NCBI GenBank assembly: GCA_019637645.1
Contig: JAHBVH010000078.1
Coordinates: 1 to 38,955, forward strand
Origin: Caldilineaceae bacterium
GTDB lineage: Bacteria > Chloroflexota > Anaerolineae > Caldilineales > Caldilineaceae
Length of the DNA: 38,955 bases
Direction of reading: 5' to 3'
The number at the start of each line of letters is the position of its first letter. Position 1 is the first letter of the stretch. The notes below the pieces were generated by a model that was not told where the DNA came from, made no database searches, and saw only the letters and a list, made by a program, of their open reading frames with translations. Shown here piece by piece: positions 1 through 8,327 of this stretch. A program made the translations under genes and the position numbers.

Positions 1-2
1 CC

Positions 3-368
3 GCAACCCCTTCGGGCTATCGCCTCTTTCACTGCCCGATTGGCGCGGGGGTTGTCGATTTTGCCGCCCTCTTCCGCCTCTTCCGCACCAAACCCGACGT
101 GGCTACACACATTGAAATGGCCGCGCTGGGCGAACGGCACATTCGTATTCTAGAAGAGGAGTATTGGGCTGGCCTGGGTGATCGGCCCATTAGCGCAGTG
201 TTGCCGGTGCTCCGCTTGGCGCGCACTGCCGAAGTCGATGTCGAATGGCGCACCCCCTGGGAATTGGGGGACGAAGCCATTTTGCCCACCTGGGAAATGC
301 AGCGCCTAGAAGAAAGCGTCGCCCGGATGGGCCAGGTCGTCGCCAATCTGGAAATTCAATCGGCCTAA
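3..368 (+). CDS. Sugar phosphate isomerase/epimerase, C-terminal part (truncated by window edge)
   Basis: The reading frame is open from the left edge to a TAA at 366-368, so only about the last 121 residues are visible. The visible part has HCPIGAGVVDFAALF and then THIEMAALGERHIRILEEEYW, which resembles the last strands and helices of the xylose-isomerase-like TIM barrel of sugar phosphate isomerases/epimerases. In that family a metal-bound barrel interconverts keto-sugars or inositol derivatives in the cytoplasm. The gene lies 30 bp upstream of a Gfo/Idh/MocA oxidoreductase on the same strand, a very common pairing in sugar or inositol catabolic operons. The metal ligands cannot be checked because the N-terminal part is outside the window. 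The family call is moderately confident and the substrate is unknown. Confidence 0.7.
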   Translation, partial: ATPSGYRLFHCPIGAGVVDFAALFRLFRTKPDVATHIEMAALGERHIRILEEEYWAGLGDRPISAVLPVLRLARTAEVDVEWRTPWELGDEAILPTWEMQRLEESVARMGQVVANLEIQSA

Positions 369-398
369 AGCCGTCAAGTTCAGAGAAAGAACCAACGC

Positions 399-1496
399 AT
401 GTCAAAACAACTACGAATCGGTCTCATCGGTGTCGGCGGCATTTGTGGCAGTGTGCACTACCCCGGCCTTTCCCGGGTGGATGGCCTTGAGATTGCCGGG
501 ATTTGTGAACCCAACGATGCCCTGCGCGCCCAACGGCAGCAGGAATGGGGCGTTGCCCAAGCCTATCCCGACAGTGAGACCTTCTTTCATGAAGTCCAAC
601 CCGACGCGGTGGTGATCGCCACGCCGAACAAATTTCACCGTGAATTGATCCTCGAAGCCTTTGCCAACGGCTGTCATGTCCTCTGTGAAAAGCCGCTGGG
701 CATGGACTATGCCGAGACTGTGCAACTCTACGAAGCCGCTAAAGCCGCGGGTGTCCGCGCCATGATGGCCTTTACCTACCGCTTTGTGCCAGGAATGAAT
801 TACCTGCGCCATTTAGTGCGCAGCGGTGAATTGGGCGAAATTCGCCATGCCCGTTTTCAGCGGCTGCAAGATTGGGGTGAATTTGCCATTGGGTGGCGAC
901 AATATAAAGCCATGGCCGGTTCCGGTGAATTAGGCGATATGGGCATTCACCGCATTGACTTTGCCCAAGACTTGTTGGGGCCGATCACCGCGGTCTGTGC
1001 TGCGGCCAAACAGCTGGTCCCGCGTGATCGCACCCGCGACGGCCAAAGTGTGCCGCCGCAAGATGTGGAAGATTGGGTGGCGTGGATTGCCGAATTCCAA
1101 GGAGGCACCACTGGCGTCTTTGAGATGGGCAAGCTGACCAAAGGTCATAGCCCCAATGGTGACCATGATCTGGCCGAGCTGAATGGCACCAAAGCTTCGG
1201 CTGCTTATCGGTTACATACACCCCATGAAATTCTCTTTGGTAAACGGGGCGAACCTTATCAATCGGTGCCGGTGCCGCCGGAATTTCTCACCCGGCCCGG
1301 CTCGCCGCGCAACCCCCAGGAAGGGGACCCTGTGCGTACTTTCCGTTATGACCAAGCCTGGGAGTTCATCAGCGCCATTCGGGAAGCGCGCGACCCTGTG
1401 CCTTCGTTCTATGATGGTATGCGCGCCCAAGCCGTGGCTGATTCCATTCTCCTTGCTGTAGACGAGCGGCGTTGGGTGGATGTACCACAGGGATAA
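399..1496 (+). CDS. Gfo/Idh/MocA family NAD(P)-dependent oxidoreductase
   Basis: This 365-residue protein has the family's usual length. The N-terminal Rossmann fold carries GLIGVGGICGS at about residues 8-18. The conserved CEKPLG motif follows, with the catalytic-type lysine at about residue 98. The C-terminal alpha/beta domain has GELGDMGIHRIDFAQ, where Asp and His match the DxGxH signature of family dehydrogenases. Such enzymes oxidise or reduce sugars, inositols or related polyols with NAD(P) in the cytoplasm. No signal peptide is seen. The ATG is preceded by the purine-rich AGAAAGAA. The gene follows a sugar isomerase/epimerase by 30 bp, so the two are probably co-transcribed for sugar catabolism. 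Substrate is not predictable from sequence alone. Confidence 0.88.
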   Translation: MSKQLRIGLIGVGGICGSVHYPGLSRVDGLEIAGICEPNDALRAQRQQEWGVAQAYPDSETFFHEVQPDAVVIATPNKFHRELILEAFANGCHVLCEKPLGMDYAETVQLYEAAKAAGVRAMMAFTYRFVPGMNYLRHLVRSGELGEIRHARFQRLQDWGEFAIGWRQYKAMAGSGELGDMGIHRIDFAQDLLGPITAVCAAAKQLVPRDRTRDGQSVPPQDVEDWVAWIAEFQGGTTGVFEMGKLTKGHSPNGDHDLAELNGTKASAAYRLHTPHEILFGKRGEPYQSVPVPPEFLTRPGSPRNPQEGDPVRTFRYDQAWEFISAIREARDPVPSFYDGMRAQAVADSILLAVDERRWVDVPQG

Positions 1497-1531
1497 ATAG
1501 CAAACCCTGACAACGATTGAATCGATGGTTG

Positions 1532-1586
1532 ACAGCGGGTGGCCCCAGCGCAGACTGACGAAGAAGGCGCTGGGGCCACCCGCTGT
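1532..1586. terminator. Perfect 20-bp inverted repeat after the oxidoreductase gene
   Basis: The arms at 1532-1551 and 1567-1586 are exact reverse complements around a 15-nt loop. The stem is very GC-rich and starts 36 bp after the oxidoreductase stop codon. No T-run follows on either side, so a classical intrinsic terminator is not shown. It could stop transcription without a U-tract or protect the 3' end of the mRNA. It separates the sugar genes from the MATE exporter. Confidence 0.6.
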
Positions 1587-1672
1587 GTTCGCTAGCATCT
1601 CTTTTCGGCAGAGGAATAGCTCTGGTCCGAATGTGTAAATTCTATCGCTATTTTGCAGGCTGGATCATCATC

Positions 1673-3031
1673 ATGGAAGCTGTTCTACCCAATGGGCGCA
1701 CGGGGCTGACGCGCCAAATTGCTTGGTTGGCGGGGCCGCTGGTGTTGCAGAATCTTTCCCAAACCTTGTTAGGGGTGGTGGATACCTACTTTGTCTCCCA
1801 ACTCAGTACCGAATCGTTGGCGGCGGTGGGCTTGTCGAGCGTGATCTTCTTTGCGGTGCTGATGCTCTTTCGGGGGACTGCCAACAGTACCGTTGTTTTT
1901 GTAGGGCGCGCCTATGGCGAAAAGGACTATCCCAAGATCGGAGCCGCGGTTTGGCGTAGCCTCAACATGATCGGTTGGTTTTCCCTGGCGCTTGTGGTGT
2001 TGCCTTGGCTCTTTCGCTTCTGTATGACCTTGGCCGCGCCCGCGGATAGCCCTGTCGTGCGTGAGCTTGGTATTCAATATCTCCAGATCCGCGCCTTTGA
2101 AATTCCGCTCGTGATGTTTAGTGCGATTGTCTGGGGCTTCTTGGTGGGCCGGGGCGATTCGCGCACACCCATGATCTTGGCCTGGATTACGGTGCTGGCC
2201 AATGTCTGGTTGGATTGGCTGTTTGTGTGGGGACGCTGGGGAGTGCCAGCCATGGGGGTGGCTGGCGCGGCCTATGCCACGGTGATCGCGAATGGGATCA
2301 ATGCCCTCATTAGCGCCGTCATTCTATGGAATCGGCGCAACCGACAGGATTTCTCCACTGGGCAGGCGCGCTGGTCGAGTTGGGCCGATCTGCGCATTGG
2401 CTTTCAAGTGGGGCTGCCCATGGGCATTGGTGACTTTATTGAAATTGCCTCCTTTAGCGTCTTCTTTGCGTTGCTAGCCCGGCTTGGCACCGAGATGTTG
2501 GCGGCCAATCAAATTGCCCTCCAATATATGAGCATCTCCTTTACGCTGGGGATCGCGATCAATATGGCAACAGCGACCCTTGTCGCCATGTACTTGGGGG
2601 CCAAACGAATTGACTTTGCGCAGAAGGTGACCTACCGCGCCTGTGGGCTGGCGATGGTGGGCATGGGGTTGATCGGGTTAGGCTACTTGATCGCGCCGGA
2701 TGCCCTGATGCGTGTCTTTAGCCAAGACGCAGCGGTCATTGCGGCGGGTGTAACCGTGTTGCAATTGGTGGCGCTCTATCAGGTCTTTAACGCGATTGGA
2801 ATTGTGATGGCGGGGGCCCTCAACGGCGCTGGTGATACGACCTTCACCATGCTGGCGCGCTCGTTGCTTGCTTGGGGCTTATTTATTCCGTTAGTCTGGG
2901 TGATGATTTTCCCGCTACAAACGGGGATTTGGGGGGCGTGGCTGGGGGCGCTGATCTACTTGCTGACCTTGGCTGCTGTCTATGTTTTCCGCTTCCGCGC
3001 GGGCCATTGGAAAACGATTCAGCTCACCTAG
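1673..3031 (+). CDS. MATE family efflux transporter
   Basis: The protein is a very hydrophobic polytopic membrane protein of about 452 residues with roughly twelve transmembrane segments, matching the multidrug and toxin extrusion family. Typical features are an N-terminal GLTRQIAWLAGPLVLQNL helix, TYFVSQLSTESLAAVG after it, and GRGDSRTPM in the first half. The second half repeats the fold around MAGALNGAGDTTFTM. Family members export cationic drugs or metabolites by Na+ or H+ antiport across the inner membrane. An in-frame ATG at 1631 would add 14 residues (MCKFYRYFAGWIII); I prefer 1673 because it gives the usual short N-terminus, but neither has a strong ribosome binding site. A hairpin precedes and another follows the gene, so it is probably monocistronic. 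Substrate unknown. Confidence 0.88.
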   Translation: MEAVLPNGRTGLTRQIAWLAGPLVLQNLSQTLLGVVDTYFVSQLSTESLAAVGLSSVIFFAVLMLFRGTANSTVVFVGRAYGEKDYPKIGAAVWRSLNMIGWFSLALVVLPWLFRFCMTLAAPADSPVVRELGIQYLQIRAFEIPLVMFSAIVWGFLVGRGDSRTPMILAWITVLANVWLDWLFVWGRWGVPAMGVAGAAYATVIANGINALISAVILWNRRNRQDFSTGQARWSSWADLRIGFQVGLPMGIGDFIEIASFSVFFALLARLGTEMLAANQIALQYMSISFTLGIAINMATATLVAMYLGAKRIDFAQKVTYRACGLAMVGMGLIGLGYLIAPDALMRVFSQDAAVIAAGVTVLQLVALYQVFNAIGIVMAGALNGAGDTTFTMLARSLLAWGLFIPLVWVMIFPLQTGIWGAWLGALIYLLTLAAVYVFRFRAGHWKTIQLT

Positions 3032-3048
3032 CACGGGTTTCGCCCGGC

Positions 3049-3088
3049 GTCTTCCAGAAGGGGCACGACCTATCCCTTTCTGGAAGAC
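3049..3088. terminator. Bidirectional terminator-like hairpin between convergent genes
   Basis: Arms at 3049-3063 and 3074-3088 pair over 15 bp with one mismatch around a 10-nt loop. It lies between the ends of the convergent MATE and aldo/keto reductase genes, where a shared terminator is expected. No clear T-run follows. Confidence 0.6.
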
Positions 3089-3136
3089 ACTTTGTGACGG
3101 CCCGTAATGGTGGCTAGCGGATGGTCGAATCAACCA

Positions 3137-4114
3137 TTAGCTGGCTAAGATGGCCTCAATCGTTGCGATTTCCTCTGCTGTGAGCGTGGGTTTGCTCAGC
3201 GCGCCCACATTGTCTTCGATCTGGGTGACGCGGCTTGCCCCAATGACCAAACTGGTTACTCGTTCATCGCGCAAGGCCCAAACCAAGGCAAGTTGTGCTA
3301 AACTTTGTCCGCGCGTGGCCGCTAGCTGATTCAATTGCTGCAACCGTTGGATCACCGCCGGCGTAATCTGTGCTTGGAGCCGACTGGTGGCGGGCTTGCC
3401 CGCGCGTGAGTCGCTGGGAATGCCAGCGAGATATTTATCCGACAGCAGCCCCTGTGCGAGGGGGCTAAAGGCGATCACGCCGATGCCATGGCGGGCGGTG
3501 TGGTGCAGCAGATCTGTTTCAATGGGCCGATGGAACATGGAATACTTGGGCTGATGAATGGTGATGGGCGTGCCTAGCTGTTCCATAATGCGCGCCGCTT
3601 CACAAGTATTTGCCCCATCATAGTTACTAATGCCTGCATAGAGCGCTTTGCCTTGCCGCACGATCAGGTCGAGCGCGCCCATAGTCTCTTCCAATGGCGT
3701 GTTGGGATCAAAGCGATGAGAATAGAAGATATCCACATAGTCGAGTTGCAGCCGTTTTAGCGACTGATGCAGGCTGGCAACCAAATACTTTTTAGAACCC
3801 CATTCGCCATAGGGACCCGGCCACATGTGATAGCCAGCCTTGGTCGAGATAATCAGCTCGTCGCGGTGGCTGGCAAAGTCACTTTGGAGCACCTTCCCCA
3901 CCATCTCTTCGGCAATCCCTGGCGGGGGACCATAGTTATTGGCTAGATCAAAATGGGTAATGCCCAGGTCAAAAGCGCGCCGCATTAGCTGGCGTGTGGC
4001 ATCAAAATCAGTAAAGTTATGCCAGCCGCCCAAGGAGATGACGGGCAAACGGAGCCCACTCCGTCCACAGCGGCGATAACTCATCGTTTCATAGCGGGTG
4101 GTGGCAAAGCTCAT
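3137..4114 (-). CDS. Aldo/keto reductase, L-glyceraldehyde 3-phosphate reductase-like
   Basis: This 325-residue protein is a (beta/alpha)8 aldo/keto reductase. It opens with YRRCGRSGLRLPVISLGGWHNF. The catalytic tetrad is visible as Asp56 and Tyr61 in FDLANNYG, Lys92 in ISTKAGYH and His133 in FYSHRFDP. The AGYHMWPGPYGEWGSKKYL stretch is characteristic of the YghZ/Gpr and Kv-beta-like branch, which reduces L-glyceraldehyde 3-phosphate and methylglyoxal with NADPH in the cytoplasm. The ATG at 4114 follows AAAGGAGA at good spacing, which supports this start over the internal Met11. The next gene on the same strand upstream is the histidine phosphatase, whose stop lies 39 bp before this start, so the pair may be an operon. 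A detoxification role is inferred from the family. Confidence 0.88.
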   Translation of the reverse strand: MSFATTRYETMSYRRCGRSGLRLPVISLGGWHNFTDFDATRQLMRRAFDLGITHFDLANNYGPPPGIAEEMVGKVLQSDFASHRDELIISTKAGYHMWPGPYGEWGSKKYLVASLHQSLKRLQLDYVDIFYSHRFDPNTPLEETMGALDLIVRQGKALYAGISNYDGANTCEAARIMEQLGTPITIHQPKYSMFHRPIETDLLHHTARHGIGVIAFSPLAQGLLSDKYLAGIPSDSRAGKPATSRLQAQITPAVIQRLQQLNQLAATRGQSLAQLALVWALRDERVTSLVIGASRVTQIEDNVGALSKPTLTAEEIATIEAILAS

Positions 4115-4153
4115 GGGTTTCTCCTTTTCGCTACTGCCAAAGCGACACCAAGG

Positions 4154-4741
4154 CTAGACATAAACGGTCTGTACGCTTTGGGGTGCAGGGGGGGCGGGTG
4201 TCGCTTCAGCTTGCGGTGTAAAGACCAATTCTAATTGCCACGGGGTCTCCGTGGCTGCACACGTAGCCAACCAGACTCCTGCGGGTGGTAGGGGGTTGCC
4301 GCGATCATATTTGCGACAGAGTTCGTCCACGGTGGCGCGCGCCATGCCCAAGCTAAGCAACATGGCTTTGACGGGCCCCCCGTGGGTAACCAGGGCAATG
4401 GGACCGGCCATGGCGCTTTCGCCCGCGAGTTTTTCCCACAGTCCATTCAGGCGCGCGGTCACATCGGCTTCACTTTCCCCCCGTCGCCACTCGGCAATCG
4501 CCTCATCGACAATAGGTTCAACCCCGACAATGCGACCCGCAATTTCTGCCGTCCGCCGCGTGCGTTCAAGCGGACTGGTCAAGATCCGTTTGATCCCTGC
4601 CTTTTGTAAAAAAGCGCCTAGCCTCGCTGCCTCGGCCTCGCCTTGCGCGGTCAGCGGTGGCCCTGGTGGAATATCATAGCGGATATCCGTTCGGCTCCAA
4701 TCGGGCGTGGCATGGCGCACCAAATAAATTTTGACAGTCAC
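4154..4741 (-). CDS. Histidine phosphatase family protein (phosphoglycerate mutase-like)
   Basis: I place the start at the GTG at 4741, directly downstream of a perfect AAGGAGG ribosome binding site at about 4747-4753; this gives 195 residues beginning MTVKIYLVRHATPDW. A longer open frame runs back through an intergenic tandem repeat and is not credible. The phosphohistidine motif is LVRHATPDW near residue 8. The second histidine is in ALVTHGGPVKAM, and TSPLERTRRTAEI supplies the family's conserved arginine region. Members remove phosphate from small metabolites or act as mutases, for example on alpha-ribazole phosphate; the substrate here is unknown. The gene sits upstream of the aldo/keto reductase on the same strand. 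Confidence 0.85.
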   Translation of the reverse strand: MTVKIYLVRHATPDWSRTDIRYDIPPGPPLTAQGEAEAARLGAFLQKAGIKRILTSPLERTRRTAEIAGRIVGVEPIVDEAIAEWRRGESEADVTARLNGLWEKLAGESAMAGPIALVTHGGPVKAMLLSLGMARATVDELCRKYDRGNPLPPAGVWLATCAATETPWQLELVFTPQAEATPAPPAPQSVQTVYV

Positions 4742-4764
4742 GTCGATCCTCCTTGTCATTCGTC

Positions 4765-4859
4765 GGCTCTGTGGTTCCCACAACCGCTGGTAAGCCGATT
4801 GGCTCTGTGGTTCCCACAACCGCTGGTAAGCCGATTGGCTCTGTGGTTCCCACAACCGC
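4765..4859. repeat. 36-bp tandem repeat, 2.6 copies
   Basis: A 36-bp unit beginning GGCTCTGTGGTTCCCACAAC occurs at 4765-4800, 4801-4836 and partly at 4837-4859, with no differences between copies. Each unit contains a small palindrome, GTGGTTCCCAC. The array lies 24 bp upstream of the histidine phosphatase start. There are no spacers, so it is not a CRISPR array. Perfect identity suggests recent expansion. Confidence 0.9.
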
Positions 4860-4886
4860 CAACGAACGATCTATCTGCCGCAAAGA

Positions 4887-4975
4887 AACGGTAGATGGGT
4901 AAACCAGTCGGTGGTAAGGGGCAGCCATTCTGGCTCGCACAACTTACCGCTCTTCTGATCTACCCATCTACCGTT
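4887..4975. other. 89-bp nested palindrome next to the SRP RNA gene
   Basis: The outer arms AACGGTAGATGGGTA (4887-4901) and its exact reverse complement (4961-4975) enclose inner arms GTGGTAAG (4911-4918) and CTTACCGC (4943-4950), which pair with one G-T wobble. The fold would be a two-stage stem-loop. It lies just downstream of the SRP RNA on the minus strand. It resembles neither a known riboswitch nor a simple terminator. It may be a structured RNA or a mobile palindromic repeat; the role is unknown. Confidence 0.5.
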
Positions 4976-5004
4976 AACGCATTGGCATAAAAAATTCGTG
5001 TGCT

Positions 5005-5136
<132 letters not shown>

Positions 5137-5203
5137 AACACACGAATATCGTAAGTGTCAGTAGGTGCAGCGGGAGCTGTCTTACTGTTTCACTACTAGC
5201 AGG

Positions 5204-5289
5204 CGGAGAGGGTGGGATTTGAACCCACGAACCTCATCGGTTACGAGCTTTCCAGGCCCGCGCACTAGGCCAGACTATGCGACCTCTCC
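5204..5289 (-). tRNA. trnS: tRNA-Ser (anticodon GGA)
   Basis: On the minus strand the 86-nt sequence begins GGAGAGG and ends CCTCTCC plus discriminator G, forming the 7-bp acceptor stem. The anticodon loop is CTGGAAA, giving anticodon GGA for UCC/UCU serine codons. The T arm is GTGGGTTCAAATCCCAC. A long variable arm lies between the anticodon and T stems, as expected of tRNA-Ser. CCA is not encoded. Confidence 0.95.
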
Positions 5290-5400
5290 ACGCTTACAAA
5301 TTGCAGTCTTGAATGATACCAGTTTTATGAAATTATGGCAAGTTTCACATGAAAAGGGGTGCATTTCATCCTGTATCCTGTAACCTTCATCCCACCCTGT

Positions 5401-6126
5401 TTAGCGCCCCCGAAGCGCTTTGGCGGCGAGAAGCTCATAGTGGGGTTTGCATTCAGCCAAGAGGGGGAGCAGGCGGGGCGGAAAGGGTTCATGTTTGGCG
5501 CGATAGGTCTCAAAACCGGTCGATTTGTGGACATTTTGATACCAATATTGGGCCCAAACCCCATCTTCGGGGCGGGCACCGGCACGCCAGGTGAGCATCT
5601 TTTCGTCAAAGGGGATGCCGATCTGGTCACAGAGTTGTTGGAGTACCTGCCGCGGGTGGAGGAGCAACTCTTTGGCCTCTAGCACGGGTGGTTGTTGTCC
5701 TAGATCTAGCAATTGTTGATAGAGTGCCGCTTGCGTAGCCAAGCCTGTATCGCGCAAGATGGGGTTGGTGAGCGTTTGGCCCAACGATGGCAACATCTGT
5801 ACCGGGTCGCGAATCAACAACACATTGACCGTCTCGGCCAGAAAATCGCGACGTAGCTCGACTAGATGATGGGCCATCTGTTTCAGGAAAAGGACAGGCC
5901 GCGTGCATGGCCCCAAGATCAGCTCCTGCACTACCTTTTCGCCATCTGCCTCCATCGAGCCGATGACCTCGGCTTTACCAGGGTGATCGGCGTCGGCAAC
6001 GCGTAGGTAATGGGCATAGAGTGGCTCATCGACCACCCAAGTGTCAGGCCGCTGGGCAAAGGAATACATGAGCGCAGTAGAGACATTGCGCGGGCCAGAC
6101 CAAAGATTGATACGGATGGTGGACAT
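5401..6126 (-). CDS. Sulfotransferase-like protein
   Basis: This 241-residue cytoplasmic protein starts MSTIRINLWSGPRNVSTALM. The SGPRNVST loop at residues 10-17 matches the 5'-phosphosulfate binding loop of the sulfotransferase-type P-loop fold. LIRDPVQMLPSL resembles the 3'-phosphate binding arginine region. Proteins with this architecture occur alone or fused to branched-chain aminotransferase-like domains, and most have no known substrate. The ATG at 6126 follows AAGGA at about 6 nt, supporting the start. The gene is divergent from the GH5 gene and convergent with nothing close; the tRNA lies beyond its 3' end. The fold call is reasonably confident, but PAPS-dependent sulfotransfer is inferred only. 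Confidence 0.78.
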   Translation of the reverse strand: MSTIRINLWSGPRNVSTALMYSFAQRPDTWVVDEPLYAHYLRVADADHPGKAEVIGSMEADGEKVVQELILGPCTRPVLFLKQMAHHLVELRRDFLAETVNVLLIRDPVQMLPSLGQTLTNPILRDTGLATQAALYQQLLDLGQQPPVLEAKELLLHPRQVLQQLCDQIGIPFDEKMLTWRAGARPEDGVWAQYWYQNVHKSTGFETYRAKHEPFPPRLLPLLAECKPHYELLAAKALRGR

Positions 6127-6261
6127 GGGTGATCCTTAGCAACTGGGCAAAGAACGTGCATCTATTGTATACGATATGACAGATCGCAGTGGACCAATAT
6201 AGCTGTATACTATAGCGGAACTTCGCGGAAATCCAAAACAGCAGTATAGAGGAGCCAACCT

Positions 6262-7356
6262 ATGCATCAACCTACCACCCGCCCATTGTTTGTGCGACTG
6301 ATCCCCTATAGCCTGAGCCTACTGGTCTGCCTGTTGGCTGGCTGTCTTGCCATGCCCGCCGCGCCTATTCCTGCGGCAACGGCGGATGCAGCCACCGACA
6401 CAGCGACAAGTGAGCCGTCGGCAGCCATTTTTGCCTTGAACCAACGGCTGGGGCGTGGGGTGAATCTGGGCAATGCCTTAGAAGCCGCCTACGAAGGTGA
6501 ATGGGGCATGGTGCTGGAGGCAGATTATTTCCGCCTGATTGCCGCGGCTGGTTTTACCAGCGTGCGGGTGCCGATCCGCTGGAGTGCCCATGCGGCAGAA
6601 GCGCCGCCGTATACGATTGATGCTCAGTTTCTGCAACGGATTGATTGGGTGATCGAACAGGCGTTACAAAACGATCTGTTGGTGGTGATCAATATCCATC
6701 ACTATGATGCCATGATGCAAGACCCCGATGGGGAGCGTGCGCGCTTTCTTGGTATCTGGCAACAGCTGGCCGAGCATTATCAAAAGCAACCGCCTGAGCT
6801 GCTCTTTGAATTGCTCAATGAACCGCATACCAATCTGTTGCCCTATCGTTGGAACGCCCTCGTGGCGGAAACCATTGCGCTGATCCGCCAAACCAATCCT
6901 ACGCGCGGCTTGGTGGTAGGGCCAACGAGTTGGAATAACCTGAATGATCTAGTCAACCTAGAACTGCCAGCGGAAGATCAGAATCTGATCGTCACCTTTC
7001 ACCTCTACGAGCCCTTTCACTTTACCCACCAAGGCGCGGAGTGGGTGAATGGGGCCGATGCTTGGTTGGGTACTACTTGGGAAGGGGCCACAGCCCAACA
7101 GCGGCAACTGACCACGCTGCTCGACAAAGCTACCGAATGGGCGGCCAAACGCCAACGTCCCCTCTTTATGGGCGAGTTCGGAGCCTATAGCAAAGCCGAT
7201 CTCCCCTCTCGCGAACGTTGGACGGCGTTTGTTGCGCGGCGTGCCGAGGAGCGCGGGATCAGTTGGGCCTATTGGGAATTCGGGGCGGGTTTCGGCGTCT
7301 ATGATCGGGAGCGCAACGCCTGGCGCACGGAGTTGTTGAATGCTCTGATTCAGTGA
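6262..7356 (+). CDS. Glycoside hydrolase family 5 (cellulase-type) lipoprotein
   Basis: The 364-residue protein has a lipoprotein signal peptide with lipobox LAGC, so Cys28 would be lipidated and the enzyme anchored outside the membrane. After a short Ala/Thr linker comes a GH5 TIM barrel starting LGRGVNLGNALEA. The acid/base is Glu187 in FELLNEPH and the nucleophile is Glu305 in FMGEFGAY. RVPIRWS, INIHHYD and TFHLYEPFHFTHQGAEW are also typical of GH5. These retaining enzymes cut beta-1,4-glucans or related beta-glycans such as mannans. The ATG follows AGAGGAG at about 9 nt. It is apparently monocistronic with short tandem repeats after the stop. Substrate within GH5 is uncertain. Confidence 0.9.
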   Translation: MHQPTTRPLFVRLIPYSLSLLVCLLAGCLAMPAAPIPAATADAATDTATSEPSAAIFALNQRLGRGVNLGNALEAAYEGEWGMVLEADYFRLIAAAGFTSVRVPIRWSAHAAEAPPYTIDAQFLQRIDWVIEQALQNDLLVVINIHHYDAMMQDPDGERARFLGIWQQLAEHYQKQPPELLFELLNEPHTNLLPYRWNALVAETIALIRQTNPTRGLVVGPTSWNNLNDLVNLELPAEDQNLIVTFHLYEPFHFTHQGAEWVNGADAWLGTTWEGATAQQRQLTTLLDKATEWAAKRQRPLFMGEFGAYSKADLPSRERWTAFVARRAEERGISWAYWEFGAGFGVYDRERNAWRTELLNALIQ

Positions 7357-7357
7357 G

Positions 7358-7392
7358 ACAGAGGACAGAGGACAGAGGACAGAGGACAGAGG
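7358..7392. repeat. 7-bp tandem repeat (ACAGAGG)x5
   Basis: Five perfect copies of ACAGAGG follow the GH5 stop codon directly. A reverse-complement fragment, CTGTCCTCTG, occurs at about 7410, so the region can fold into a hairpin between the convergent GH5 and RraA-family genes. It may act in termination. Confidence 0.85.
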
Positions 7393-7423
7393 ACACTGAC
7401 TTCTGACTTCTGTCCTCTGACTT

Positions 7424-8155
7424 CTAGTTCGTCTTGCGCCATTCTTCGTATTCGGCGCGGGCTTCTGCCGAGAGGGGGTAGTATTTGCGAAGTTCGCCAC
7501 CTTGGGCAAGGCGCATGCGGGAGAACTCTTCCCATTCGACATGTTCGCCAGCCTTTTTCAGCAGTTCGGGAGCCAAGCTGATCGGGACGACGACCACGCC
7601 GTCATCATCGGCCACGATAATGTCACCGGGGATGACCAAGGCATTGCAACAGGCAATCGGGACATTGACGGCAAAGGGGAAGATATTGGTCTGGGTATGA
7701 TAGTTGGGGGTGACACCCTTTAAGAAGAGCCCGATCCCCAACTTCTTGGCTTCGGGATAGTCGCGAATGCAGCCATCGATGATCACCCCGGCACCGCCGC
7801 GCCCGCTGAAGTAGGTGAGCATCATTTCGCCAAAGACGCCACTACCCATATCGCCGCGGGCATCAACCACAACTACATCACCCGGCTGGGTGTGATAGAG
7901 CACATGGCGATGGAGCTGCTTTTCCGGGTCGGCATATTCATCGACCTTGTATTGATCCTCGCGCTTGGGCATAAATTGCAGTGTTAACGCCGGCCCGACA
8001 ATGCTCTTTCCGGGTGTCCATGAGATGGGCCCCCGAATTTGTGGATCGCGAATGCCTAGGCGGCTTAATTCACCGCTGGCCGTGGCGCTGCCGATATTGC
8101 GCAACCCCTCGAGCAATGCCTTGGATGGGCGTTGAATATCTGGTGTCTGAATCAT
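7424..8155 (-). CDS. RraA family protein (aldolase/demethylmenaquinone-methyltransferase-like fold)
   Basis: The 243-residue protein shows the RraA/HMG-aldolase fold. Visible motifs are PGDVVVVDARGD at about 92-102, GVFGE at 106-110, IIDGCIRD ending at Arg131-Asp132, and PGDIIVADDDGVVVVP further on. The Gly-x-x-Arg-Asp element and following acidic residue bind the divalent metal and substrate in class II pyruvate aldolases of this fold. Members include 4-hydroxy-4-methyl-2-oxoglutarate aldolase and the RNase E inhibitor RraA. The acidic metal-binding residues make a small-molecule lyase or decarboxylase more likely, but this is inference. The C-terminal extension of about 50 residues (EFSRMRLAQGGELRKYYPLS) is typical of the longer non-RraA subgroup. 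The start at 8155 is supported by GAGGAAG upstream. Confidence 0.85.
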   Translation of the reverse strand: MIQTPDIQRPSKALLEGLRNIGSATASGELSRLGIRDPQIRGPISWTPGKSIVGPALTLQFMPKREDQYKVDEYADPEKQLHRHVLYHTQPGDVVVVDARGDMGSGVFGEMMLTYFSGRGGAGVIIDGCIRDYPEAKKLGIGLFLKGVTPNYHTQTNIFPFAVNVPIACCNALVIPGDIIVADDDGVVVVPISLAPELLKKAGEHVEWEEFSRMRLAQGGELRKYYPLSAEARAEYEEWRKTN

Positions 8156-8327
8156 GATTCTTCCTCGATTTCTCTTTTGGTAATTGTTGGGCAGAATAGT
8201 CTGCGTCCCAACATGCGCTTCTGCGCGCTCGTTAGAAGGGCAGAAGTGGGCTGGGGAAACATACTAAAATTATAAACCAAAACCCAAGAATCGGAAACGA
8301 TTTTGGTGATCATCTGACAGGAAAAGC

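Noticed and set aside
4742..4855. N-terminal extension of the histidine phosphatase through the 36-bp repeats
   Set aside because: It would create repeated peptides before the conserved first strand, and a GTG with perfect AAGGAGG lies exactly where the family begins.
4765..4859. Tandem 36-bp units considered as a CRISPR array
   Set aside because: The units are directly adjacent with no spacers.
6173..6211. TATACT at 6206 considered as a promoter of the GH5 gene
   Set aside because: No -35-like hexamer at 16-18 bp upstream could be found, so I did not list it as a feature.
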